DNA from: Linum tenue
Taxonomy: Eukaryota > Streptophyta > Magnoliopsida > Malpighiales > Linaceae
Assembly (NCBI GenBank): GCA_946122785.1
Contig: CAMGYJ010000003.1
Location: 620,001-684,000 of the forward strand
Length of the DNA: 64,000 bases
Direction of reading: 5' to 3'
Position numbers and translations under genes: made by a program. Each line of letters starts with the position of its first letter. Within the stretch, counting starts at the first letter, position 1. Below are positions 20,375 through 31,014 of this stretch, one piece after another. Under the pieces are notes generated by a model. That model made no database searches. It had not been told where the DNA came from and worked only from the letters and a program-made list of their open reading frames with translations.

Positions 20375-22749
20375 TTACTGCACCTTCATAGGTTTTTTAC
20401 TCCAAGTTCGGTGAAAGCTTGCACCAGCATTCCCTTTTGTGCAGCTAAGTCCTTCCTGAACTCTGGCGAGCTGCGACCCTTCTTCGAGATCCCGGATTCC
20501 GCCCTTCTTCCTCTTCTTCTTCGTCACACATCCAACTCGAGCATCGGACATGTACGCTCTGCACGCCACCATGATGTCCTTGGCCCGGCTGTGGAAATGG
20601 CCCCTCACCAAGTCCTCAAAGTGCTGCAAACGAGACGCGATACATATTTGGTTCCAGTTCTGCAATGTACTGTGTTATAAACTAAAGTCCCTTCTGCAAC
20701 AAAAAAAACGTGACCCTTACTTTTGGTGGCTCCCTCATTGTAATGACCATGAGCTCGAGCGATTGAAGGAATGCCCTCTCATTGTACTCTACCGACGACG
20801 TGATGCTGGGGAAACCGGTGGAGAGTATTCCACTCGCCACCCCATGGATTAGAGGATCATTGTACGAAGGGTTCTCGATTTAATATCAATGCTTGTATAG
20901 AAAGCAGAACCTGCATCACATTCGAAACCCCAGGCTGCCAGTTCTCAGCTTTGTTAAAAGTGGTCCATGTTCCTAGAAGGGCCATATATACATACCGGCG
21001 GAGCACTTGGAAGCAGAACAGACCGTCGTGGTAAGGAGTTCTGTCCGCGCCTAAAATTACAGCCCTCAATAGGTCCATATTCTCGACTCGTAGACCCTCA
21101 CATATATCGTGGTATCTGGTTGCATGAACAACATTTTCAGGATTTAGATGCATAGTTTCAGGAAATGATGTCTATTTATCATAAGAAACAGAAGAAAGAT
21201 CGGTTCTTGGATGCTCAAAGAATAACTTGGTAAAGGGTACGATATCCTACCTGGCAGATCTTTCTTCAGCATTTTCCACTCCTCTTGAATTCTTTTTGCC
21301 CACTTCTTGTCAGTCTGACAAAACCACGAAATTCAATAAATAGCAAGACTGTGTTCTGATAAAATTGAAAACTAGGCTTGGACACAGAATGGAATGTTCC
21401 CTTTTTGGCAGAGGAGACTTGTGTGAAATCCCGTTTCGATCTCTCTCCTTTTCGCCCGAAAAACAACCTGATATTGAAGTGTGCGTTCTCAAAGAACCAA
21501 AACAAGCAAAATTTTATATTGCAGTCAGTCACCTGTTTCGATGAAGAAAACCATCTGTAGAGATGGGCTGCATGGTCTTCCACGATATCGAAATGCTTGA
21601 AGCGCTTAAATTTCCTTAAAACTTCACTTACGCTTGGAACTTCAGGTTGATCTCCTGCACGAGGCATATAAACATGTAGAGCATGAAAACTGATAATCCA
21701 TAAGTGGTTCGCTTCCAGTCTTTTTGTGCATATTCTGAGAAGATGAATGAAATGATTGTTGGAACATAACAAAGAAAGCTGTTCAAATGTCTCGATACCG
21801 AGTCTTATGCTTCTTCCAATTGTATTAATCAAACGACAAAAATGGGTCTCCTACAACTCCCAGCGACATTCGACCATACATCATAGAAGAAACATCTGTA
21901 AAGCACAACTGATTCCCAATCCAAGAGCTGCACTCGACATTTGTGGGCCGGTCACTTGATCCATTATTGAAGACTTGACGTGGATCACGAACATTGATAA
22001 ATTTCTCAACAATGTGTCGAAAAAATGTGTCTTCCTTTCCATGACGACTTGTATCTAGGCCAGGGTGATTGTATCCTGAGAATCAAGTCAAAGGACATTT
22101 ACACGGGTGAGTTGGAAATGACGAAGATAACAATGATAACCAAATGTGTCTAGTCTAGTCAATGATACACATATTGTATTACCTTATCTTCAACAAGATT
22201 GACAACGTTTACATCCTTGGTAGCTTTACCGTTGCCCTTTCTGCAAACATTCTCATTCAGGATCACAACATCGTCGTGCTAGTCATCTACATCAACGATT
22301 TCAGGGAGCAAAGCCTGTACATATATAGACGCCATGATTACAATAACAATGTGTTACTAGAGAGAACAGGCCTATCCAATGATTGTCCAATAACGTACAG
22401 AACAGAAGATATGTCCATGTAATACTCGATCGCCATAAGCAATTAAGCATCTGAAACTGAGCGACTGTATGCTATAATTAAGGAACTAGGGCCACAACAT
22501 GCAGAAAACCAAGGAGCTTGCTTTACAGTTTACAGCATAAGCATCGCAGTTATGTCAAGGGTAAGTTCCCCTAAAATCTAAAGGAGCTTCCTTCAATGCA
22601 TCAGAGATATGTCATGGAAGAAGAAGAAAAATAAATAACTATATTTGATTCTAGAAACCAACCTGTTCACGTTTTCTGTTCCTGGCAAAGTGGGAAGGCG
22701 GGAGGGAGAGCGGGGAAATCTCGATGACGTCGGAGTCGGCGTCCTCCAT
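20375..22749 (-). pseudogene. UBC24/25-type E2 ubiquitin-conjugating enzyme, decayed
   Basis: Minus-strand pieces in order: a start exon (MEDADSDVIEISPLSLPP) at 22749-22663; a middle exon around 22200-22320; exons over 21550-22080 with FKRFKHFDIVEDHAAH; TDKKWAKRIQEEWKMLKKDLPG at about 21250-21315; the core MDLLRAVILGADRTPYHDGLF near 21060; LLGTWT and VLLSIQALILN near 20880-20990; a last exon with HFEDLVRGHF ending at 20375. This is the architecture of the large PHO2/UBC23-25 E2 group. Damage: an in-frame TAG at 22281-22279; loss of roughly 35 core residues between GLFCFQVL and the ALLGTW block, which removes the active-site Cys (Tyr stands where CLSLLGTW is expected); one extra base near 20865 shifting EPF.YNDP out of frame. 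Several splice sites remain canonical, so it may still be transcribed. Confidence 0.75.
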
Positions 22750-23511
22750 TGCAAATTTCTTCTCAGTGGTTTCCCTGTTTCGAGATTCTGTGATCACTGG
22801 GGTTTTTTCTCCGCCGGCGCCGGTGCTCTGCTTTATATAGAGATTTTTGGCTGCCCCACTTTGGACTTCTCACCCTTCTTTCTTTCCCGCCAAAGCGTCT
22901 CTTATGGGCTTTCTCGTAAGAGATTAACGAACACAAACGCCATCACATCTAGTGACTTATTTGATAGTGTCTCCACTCTCCAATGAAAAACGGAAATCAC
23001 AGGAAAAACAATCCTCCAAAACCATATAGAAGACTAAACACCCAAATAATCTAAGCGAGCTCTGTGTATTGGTAACGAATCACTGTAACCAACGTCCAAT
23101 TGGCACCATATCAGCTCAACTTTCAGGAGGAGAGATCAGGCGTTGGAAGTGTCTGTTGCAGAAAGGGAAGGTTTTTCCTCCGCCTATACTCAACACTCGA
23201 TCATCAGCCATGTGAAACTCTTTGTCCAACATCTACCTTATGAATTGTTGCCTAGCTAGTTCAACCACAAGAGATACTACTTCGAAGAGATCGAAACAGC
23301 AGGACAATAATCGAGACAAATTGCTCATTGCGGAAAGGAAGTTCTCACTTCTCACCTAAAGCTAAGGCTAGTTCATAACACCTTATCACGAAAACATTCA
23401 GACCAAAATCCCCATTGCAACTCAACTAGATTCATGCAACAGGCAACATCTAAGTATGCACAAAAAAGAAAGCTAAAGAACAACCACGGGATCCTAGCTT
23501 AAGCTGAGCTC
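22750..23511. other. Intergenic between two pseudogenes
   Basis: Upstream flank of the E2 relic (TTTATATAGAG near 22832, minus-strand promoter possible) and downstream flank of the ALP1-like relic. No gene is seen. Confidence 0.4.
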
Positions 23512-24775
23512 TTACCAACCATTCTCCCGAAGCACACCCTGCCAGCCTAAATGACGTGCAAGCTTGTCTCTGGTCCACTTTGCCTTCTCATTCACAACTG
23601 CTTTGTAAACTGGAAACTGCTCACGCTGCTGTAATCCACCGAGCTCCTGGCATTCCTCGGGGAATGGCTCCTTGGCATTGATCAAAAAGTTATGCAGAAC
23701 ACAACCCATCACGATCACGGAGGGGAGGGGAGAAACTCGACTTCATCATCATTCCATTTCATCCGTAACAGCTGCCATCGAGCCCTGAGCTGAGCAAATG
23801 CAGTGCTGTGCGGCCCATTCAATTCCCCTACTGTGCTGTGCATTAAACTCTGTCTCCCCCAAATTTGTCACTTCATCATCCACCGCGCTAAACGGTGTCA
23901 ACAGCACCTTTCGCAGCTCGTCCGATTGCTGAACAGAAGCAAAAAACTTGCTTTCTCGGAGAATCGATTCAGGGCTCATGGTTCCCGGCCATCCAGTGGA
24001 GATATCCAATCCAAGAACCTGCCATCCGTATCGACCACTGCCTGAACCAGGAAGGACCCACTGGTGCCGCCCAATTCTCTGTTCTCGAACCCAAATCGCT
24101 GAAACCCTAGAACACCGCAGCAATTCGGGAGGGACACCCACCGGAATCCCATCTGAGTCCGCTCTGCTTCCTTCCAGAACTCGACGACCATCGACATGTT
24201 CTCGCAGACGGCTTGGCCGACGACGAGGCGTGCGGCTTCCGGGGAATCGAGGCCGAACCATCGGGCCACGGTGGCGTAGGGCGTACCGTGGGCGAGGCGG
24301 CAGAGTGCGGCGGCGAGGGCCACGTCAGGAAGTATGGCCGGCGGGAGGCAGGATGTAAATGAAGGGGTGAGTGAGGAGTTCGAGGAGCTTATGGAACGTC
24401 GAATTGCTCATTCGGAAGTACTGGAACCACCGGGAATTGAAATCGGCGCCGCCGTAGATGGATTAGTCGGGCAGAGATGAGGGAATCTGGACGGGAAGGG
24501 ATAGGGAATCGAGTTGGCGCTGGAAATCGACGAGCTGAGAAGGGAGCATTCGGGCGCCGTTACCGGTAACGAAACATTGCGCCGTCGTGGCGGCGGCGGA
24601 GAGGATTGGGAGGATCGGAGGCGGTTTTGGGGCCGATTTGTGGCTTCTCTTGCCCTGGGTTTTGGGCTTCCCGAGGGAATTGCTCCTCGTGGGCGTCGTC
24701 GTCGTCATGGCGGAGGCCGCCTCCGCCGGTGGATGAGGGGATTGGAACTGGAAGAGGGTCGGGGATCCATCATCG
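23512..24775 (-). pseudogene. ALP1/HARBI1-like PIF-Harbinger nuclease, decayed
   Basis: Minus strand. The N-terminal 100 codons are open (Thr/Pro/Lys-rich leader, ending SSLPD then TAA near 24465). After the stop comes the conserved WFQYFRMSNSTFHKLLELL, then a frame change into ALAAALCRLAHGTPYATVARWFGLDSPEAARL, another into GWPGTMSPESILRESKFFASV, a gap where the GDSCFPLLPWLLTPY block should be (only LLTPF is left), then ETEFNAQHSRG, RWQLL and IVMGCVLHNFLI in yet other frames. The family comprises Harbinger transposase relatives and the domesticated plant ALP1, a PRC2-associated factor. One stop, three or more frameshifts and an internal deletion make this a relic. I saw no terminal inverted repeats, so a dead host gene is as likely as a dead transposon. 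Confidence 0.75.
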
Positions 24776-25020
24776 ACGGCGTCCATGTACCATGTTAATT
24801 TTGGCGATGGCGACTGATTTCTCCCGACGTTTTGATCGAAGAAATGTGCACTGTCCAGTCAGCGCATGGATGCCACCTGGCTCGTGGGACCCACATTTTC
24901 TTCTTCCAGTCTATCTCACGGAGTGTAAATCAGTCCTCCAAATATACTACCATGATGGCATGATATCTTCAAAATTATGAATTCATGCTATTAGCCATTA
25001 GGCTATTTGAGGGAAAAGAT

Positions 25021-25506
25021 GAGGAATGGCAATGGGAAGTTTCGGGGTGGGTATCTCGATACGTATACCCGTTCTATTGTTGGTCGGGTTCTGGTTGGGT
25101 AATTTATTATGGGGCGTGGGTCGGGGCAAGTTGATTCAATGGGTATGTAATTTATGTGAAAAACTCAAAAATATTAGAAATATTCGTTATTTTCATTAAA
25201 AAAATCAAGAAAGAAACCATAATATAATAAAATATAGTTAAATAATTGAAGAAATTGAGGTTTTCACTTATTTACAACTTTATTATAGCTAAAATATAAT
25301 GTAATAATAGGAAAATCCTAAGTAATTTGACTAAGATTATATGTAATTTAGGCAAAAACAGGTCAAGTATGGGGTAGGTCAGGGAAAATCGGATCGATGA
25401 GAGGTACCCATTCCCGCTCCGTCCCGCCTACGGGGCGGGCCTGACCCATCCCAAAACAAGCCAAACAGATCAGGTTAATCGGGTCAGGTCAAAATTGTCA
25501 TCTCTA
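25021..25506. mobile_element. Degraded hAT-type MITE, TSD GAAAAGAT/GATAAGAT
   Basis: The ends read GAGGAATGGCAAT and, on the other strand, TAGAGATGACAAT, variants of the plant TAGGGATGGCAAT terminus also seen at 46032-46657. The flanking 8-mers differ at one base. It is 486 bp, non-coding, with GGGTA/CGGGTC-rich subterminal regions. The mismatches suggest it is older than the other copies. Confidence 0.6.
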
Positions 25507-26076
25507 GATAAGATCTCTTAGCCACATGCTTAAGTCGATCTCAACCCTTCAAACTCATTAAAATCTAACGGCTACAATTAATTTAATTTAATAAAAGGTA
25601 ACGTAGCAACGGCATGATTTATAATTATTTTATTTTTTAATAATTAATAATTAAAACAACCTCCAAAACGTCTCGTCCTCCCCGTCGTCCCGCCGTCCAG
25701 GATGTTCCGGCGGTGTGCATCTCCTAGGCCACCATTTTTGGTGCGTTCCATTTTTTAGTCTCACCATTTTTGGTGCGTCAGAGAGAGATTTCCCGGCAGC
25801 CACTGACGCCGGAAAAGGATTTCCCGGCGACAGTGCTGAATTTGTGATGTTTGTATAGATTTGGTTTGTATTGTTTATCATTCTTGTTTGTAATTTTTAG
25901 TGACATTTTTTACGGTTAGTATACTTTTGCTGTTTGTCGGTTTATTTTGTAATGCTTGTACGCTTTGTTATTTTGTAATGTTTGTCGGTTTCTTTTGTAA
26001 TGTTTGTAAGCTTTGTTATTTTTGTGCACCATGTTTATCATTTTTGTCAACCATGTTTGTAATATTTTTTATGTCC

Positions 26077-26155
26077 AAAAAACACTCTGGTTAACTTTTG
26101 GATGGAACTCCTCTATATAGGGATGGAGCCTCCAAAGTCAACCCGGGTGTTTTTT
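26077..26155. repeat. Palindrome 1 (hairpin-forming, imperfect)
   Basis: Arms AAAAAACACTCTGGTTAACT and the complement of AGTCAACCCGGGTGTTTTTT meet around a central TCTATATAG. The 79-bp segment would fold into a stem of about 33 pairs with several mismatches. Confidence 0.75.
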
Positions 26156-26223
26156 CGAGTTTGTATGGATTGTCGGTCTAGTTTGTCATTTTTGTCCACC
26201 GTGTTCGTTATGTTTGTATGTCG

Positions 26224-26301
26224 AAAAAACAACCGGGTTGACTTTGGGGCGGAGCCCTCTATATAGGGATGGAGTCTCCAAAGTCAACCCGGTTGTTTTT
26301 T
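26224..26301. repeat. Palindrome 2 (hairpin-forming, near perfect outer arms)
   Basis: AAAAAACAACCGGGTTGACT at the left is exactly the complement of the right end; mismatches are confined to the inner third around TCTATATAG. It lies 147 bases after palindrome 1 and is a diverged copy of it. Confidence 0.85.
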
Positions 26302-26588
26302 CCTTTTTGTATTGTTTGTATTGTTTGTCGGTCTAGTTTTTATTGTTTGTACAGTCCATATGTTTGTAATGTTTGTAAATCTGTTTGTATGTTTTGTCGT
26401 TGTAGTTTGTACTGTTTGTATGGTTTGTACTGATTGTAAGTCTGGTTTGTATACTTCGTAAGTTTTCATAATACCCAAACTACCCTTGTCATTAATTAAA
26501 TAGCCCTTCCCACTTTTTAACTGTCAGATTGTCGTGTCCAGATCTAAGGACTGAGAGAGACTTAGTCAAGTGACTAAGCATCCCCCTA

Positions 26589-27510
26589 GTCACCGGATCC
26601 TCCCTCCCATTTGAGACAAAAATGAATCGAGAATTTATTTTCTTCAAAAATAAATATTATTTCGTATGAATTCTTTGTTTGCAATGTCACGTTGAAATTC
26701 TTCATGGATGAATATAATTGAATTCCTTAATAATGTTTGGAACATATTTTTGTGTTATGAAATATCAAATTCTCTCATGTCCTCCTATAAAAATGCAAGT
26801 GAAAGTTTTGATCTGATTGAAAGATTCTTTCAAAATTTGATTATCTCCTCGTTAAACAATTCTCATCGTGAGCTCCATAGACAGATAAATTAAAGAAAAC
26901 TAAAACGAACAGAGAGAGAACACGAAGACGAAGAGTGTAGAACAAATGGAGTGATAATAGAACTAAAACTTCTTTGTATATCGAACGAGGAGAGAGTCGT
27001 ACACTTAAATGAAATAAGAGTAATTTTAGAGTAGAATAAGAGGGGATGAGATTTGAGTGAAGCTAGTGGAGAGACACAAATGTATACTAATTGCTAATTA
27101 GGATAGCCATGCCATTGATATTCATTAATGAATTAATTGATTTGAAAATTCCAGCATAATTCCTCAAAATTGCTATATAAAACATCAATTTTATAAAATT
27201 TTCATATGTGGTGTGTTAAAAGAACATAAACAAGGAGTGAAAAAAATAATAACACTTAAGATGGAGTACTGAATTGTGAATTAGTTCTTGCCCTTTCCAG
27301 TCGTATTCAGACTCCACTTCCCAGGGCCCAAAGTCTTTCATAATCCTTTTAGAATTCGGAGGAAGAAAACCTTATAAAAAGGAAGACCCACTAATGGATT
27401 AACGAGCAAGGAAGGAAAAGAGAGCAAAAGCAGGAGACTTCGACGACGATCAGTTTACGAGTCAGAAACCCCCCGATAACTTCTCGTCTGGGTTCCGATT
27501 TCGAACAACA
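26589..27510. other. Intergenic and upstream region of the NUB1 homologue
   Basis: AT-rich and gene-free. CCTTATAAAAAGG at 27370-27382 is a likely TATA box, about 130 bases before the start codon at 27511. Confidence 0.5.
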
Positions 27511-30378
27511 ATGGTGAAGCTGAGAGTTGCAGGGACATGGTCGGGGGTTCTGGATGAGGTCGACTTGGAGAATTGGACGGTGCCCACGTTGAGGGAAGAA
27601 GTCGCCAAGCGATCAAACGTTTGCCCTGCCTCAATCAATCTGATATGCGCCGGCAAGATGCTGAAAGACGGCGACGGCACGGAGAAGCTCTCGCAGTTGG
27701 GCATCAGGCCCAACTCGAAGATTCTGGCCAGCCGGGTCGCCGTCGACGAAGGGAAATCGTTGAAGGACGAGGAGGAGCTCAATCAGAGGCTGGCTCGCGT
27801 AAAGTCAGTACCTTTCTCTCTTTTATTGTCTTGTCTTGTTCCTTTGTTTTGATTTGTCTGATAATGGTGTTTGCTTGTAATGGATCAACTGTTTTTACAT
27901 TCCTTTGTTTGACTGTGTGATGATCATGAAAAAGAATGGTTTGTTTTGTAGGAATCTGATTAGGAGAAGGAACAGTGGTATTGATTTTGCATGTCTTTTG
28001 AGAATCCTTGAATTGCTGTTTGCCTTGAGAGTATATGTGGACAACTGTATGATTCCAGTTTTCGGTTTGAATTCCTTCGACTAAGCTTGTATGAGCAGGG
28101 CTTAAGGGATGAATGGCAGTTTGTTTTGGAGCTCAATTATGACGGATTGATAACCAATTTTATGGGTTTCTTGCTGTGAACTTTTCAGGGCAGCTGTAAC
28201 TGCATTGTCCACAAGACACGCAGATGGTGCATTGCCGCTCGAGGACTTCAATCTAGAAATCGAAGACCAACTTGGGAACAAACTGCACTTATCCGAGTCC
28301 GATAGACAGTAATGATTCTTGACTAGACAGTTCTTGTGAAAGTTCGCACCTTTTTTTCTGTTGTGTCTATAGTGTGCTGTTAATTTATGCCCTTTCTGAT
28401 TGAAACTTTGAAATATGGATTGGCAGGGCACTGATGATGGGTTTGATGCTCCACACAAATGGCAAGGTTCTAATGAAAAGGGGAAAGTTCAGAGATGCTC
28501 TGGAAGTACTGAATATGGCAGAGGTTGGTTGACTCTTTCTCAACATAGCGGGACGATTTGCATGCCTATTCAAGCTTTTTGGTTACGAGTTTCCCATAAT
28601 TGGGAGGATTCATTGCTGGTTGTTTGTTTTGTTTTGTGTTTTGCAGGAATCATTCTCTCTTGGCGATCCAAAGACTGTTGAAGTACGTGGCCGTTTTAAA
28701 TAGCTTCATATAATTCCTTTTCATAACTTTTTGGCTAAACCCTGTGTGTTTTTTTCTAAATCTTCTTTTACTTGCTTCCAGCGTGTTGATAATATTGCAA
28801 TGCTGCAAATGGACATGGTGTGGTGCTATTTCATGCTGAAAGACATTGCATGTCTCTCTGTTGCTGGAGTACGTCTTGATAAGGCAAGAGATGGATTCGA
28901 ACGTGCTCATGGCAAGGATGCTTCTCGTCTCAAACTACTTCAAGCAGGAAACTCTTCGGAGCTTGCAGTGTAAGTATTCTGAAAAATCTTCATTAAGAGG
29001 TACCCAAAAACTAGAGAGTTGGTGGATATCTGGTGCTCATTAGTTATAACTCCTTTTTATCATTACGTTCAGATATTTGAGATTGGAACTACTCGAAGCA
29101 GTGGTGGCATATCATAGTGGCCAGCTTGAGAAATCTAGGAGGTACTTGATATCTGCACAGACCAAATTCAAAAGGGTAAGCATGAAAATAGAGCTCTCTG
29201 TATATCCTCCCAACGAGTACTCAGTACCATTTGATGATATGTGACTTTTTCCATTGTAGCTACAAGTGTCAGATGAAGTCTTGTCAGTTGTTATGGGGAT
29301 GGGTTTCGAAGAAAACGAAGCAAAGAGAGCATTGAGAATCAACAATCAAGATGCCGAACGTGCTGTTGATTTTCTAGTTGAGGAAAGGGCGCGGAAAGCA
29401 CTGAAACGACAAGAAGACCTTAAGCGGCAAGCAGAAATATTGTGAGTGGCAATCAGGTTGCTTGTTCTTATTGCAATTTTCATCTGTCATTTATTCTGAC
29501 TGGTCAGCGTTGGACGTAGGGAGCAAAAAAAGTATGGTGTTACACCCTTGAAGAAAGCTGTGGATATCCAACTATTGACAGGATTGGTCTCCATAGGGTA
29601 AGCATCCACTACCAAGTTTTTATTGTTGATTCCCGATGCCACTTTTATAGCATATTGAGATGAAAACTTGTCAAATGTATCAGGTTTGAGAAGCAACTTG
29701 CTGCTGAAGCACTACGAAGAAACGAGAATGATACTCAGAAGGCATTGGATGATTTGACAAATCCAGAAACTAATGCTACCATCCAGGTAAGTTTTTAGCT
29801 GTCTCTTCAAGGTGTATCTGCCGGTCACGTTTTCAAGCTCTTCCACTCATTGTTATTACCTTGATTTGAGTTTTCAGAACGACATTGAAACAAGGAAAGC
29901 CAAAAGACAGAAGCAAGACACGGACTCTAAAATCCGACTGATTGCATCCATGGGATTCGACATGCCAGCTGTAGCTGCAGCGGTCCAAGCTGGTGGCACT
30001 ACAGAGACAATAATGCGGCGGCTTCTCCAACAAGGGCCACTTCCAGATCCCGCTGCTGCTCTTCAGGCTGCTGCTGCTCATGCTCAGGCCGTTGCTGCTG
30101 ATGGTGCTGCTGCTCAGGCTGTTGCTGCTGATGGTGCTGCCGCAAATGCTGAACCACCAGCTGATGCAAGTTTCTCTGAACCGCGAGATGTGGAAATGGA
30201 GGATGAGATAGCAAATGAATTAGCAAGGAGAGACGCTTTATCTGACTATGATATTGATGTAACAAGAGAAGGGGAAGCCATTGACGAGTACTTGGCATTA
30301 CTCGATTCAACTGGTCGTAGCAGTGGAAGTGCTTCAACTTCTGGTCGAGGCCACCAGGAGAAGGAAATAAGGAACTAG
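27511..30378 (+). CDS. NUB1: NUB1 homologue (NEDD8 ultimate buster 1), 570 aa
   Basis: Ten exons: 27511-27803, 28189-28308, 28427-28523, 28647-28682, 28782-28969, 29073-29175, 29260-29441, 29508-29597, 29684-29786, 29878-30378; 571 codons with stop. Residues 1-77 are a ubiquitin-like domain (MVKLRVAGTWSG start). The middle is helical. Three UBA domains follow: about 282-322 (VVMGMGFEENEAKRALR), 360-395 (LVSIGFEKQLAAEALR) and 418-450 (IASMGFDMPAVAAAVQAGG). NUB1 proteins bind NEDD8/FAT10-type modifiers through UBA domains and deliver conjugates to the proteasome through the UBL. The exon 8 acceptor has an alternative 14 bases downstream that would break the frame, so 29508 is preferred. After UBA3 comes an Ala-rich insert with two copies of AAAQAVAADGA-like units. 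The gene looks intact and converges with the OS-9 gene. Confidence 0.92.
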
Positions 30379-31014
30379 TCTCTCTGTAAATTATTAGTGT
30401 CAATAGCTGATGACTATAGTTTATCGCTTTTCATCTTTTGACAATTGTAGCTTCTATCTGGGAATGTTTTTCTTTTTTGGTGAAGGAAATTAGTTACACA
30501 ATGTTTTATTTTAGTTCCAGATCACCTTCTTTAGACATCCTTTTGGAATGGTCATCAGTGACCTATTTGAGCACAATATATATAATACAATCTTTCCCCT
30601 CTTCAAGGTGTAGCAGTTAGCTGAAAATCATCAGACTGGGAATAGCAAAGGAGTGCTAACTGTTAAACTCAATATCTTTCATATAGTTTCTCTCAATGAT
30701 CATTGATTAACTGGCTCCACAACCCTGAAGAAGAAGAAAGAAAAGCCTTAGAAAGCAAGTTTCAGACCCAACTTTTCCAACTCACCAGAATCCAAAAGTG
30801 AAGTTTGTAGCGAAGGAACTTCTCTTTAATCTATTCATTTACAAGATCCCGTTATCTGAGCATAGATTCATCTTCTATGATTTACATGCACTTAACTACG
30901 TCAATTGCCACCCTTAACTTGGACGACGTCAAGGAAGAGAGGCTGCAAGTGAGCTGTGACGTGAGTGTGAGTTCAAACTAGAAAAGCCCCCTCCTCCATG
31001 TGTTCAATTCACTC
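30379..31014. other. Convergent 3' flanks of NUB1 and OS-9 genes
   Basis: Holds both 3' untranslated regions; no other gene is seen. The intergenic distance is 636 bases. Confidence 0.6.

Larger units (their letters stand above)
25836..26462. repeat. Degenerate TTTGT-rich minisatellite
   Basis: Dozens of TTTGTAATG / TTTGTCGG / TTTGTATTG variants in loose tandem. One sub-unit of about 147 bp, containing a palindrome, occurs twice in a row. Confidence 0.7.
25513..26588. mobile_element. Possible Mutator-like/foldback element with degenerate TIRs
   Basis: The left end (CTTAGCCACATGCTTAAGTC, then AATCTAACGGCT) aligns with the complement of the right end (CTTAGTCACTTGACTAAGTC, then CAATCTGACAGTT) over some 70 bases with gaps. 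The interior is a TTTGT-rich minisatellite containing two long palindromes. No clear 9-11 bp target duplication is found, so the limits and class are uncertain. The left end abuts the duplication of the preceding hAT element. Confidence 0.4.

Noticed and set aside
20411..20852. Plus-strand frames over the E2 relic
   Set aside because: They are the complement of the pseudogene's last exons.
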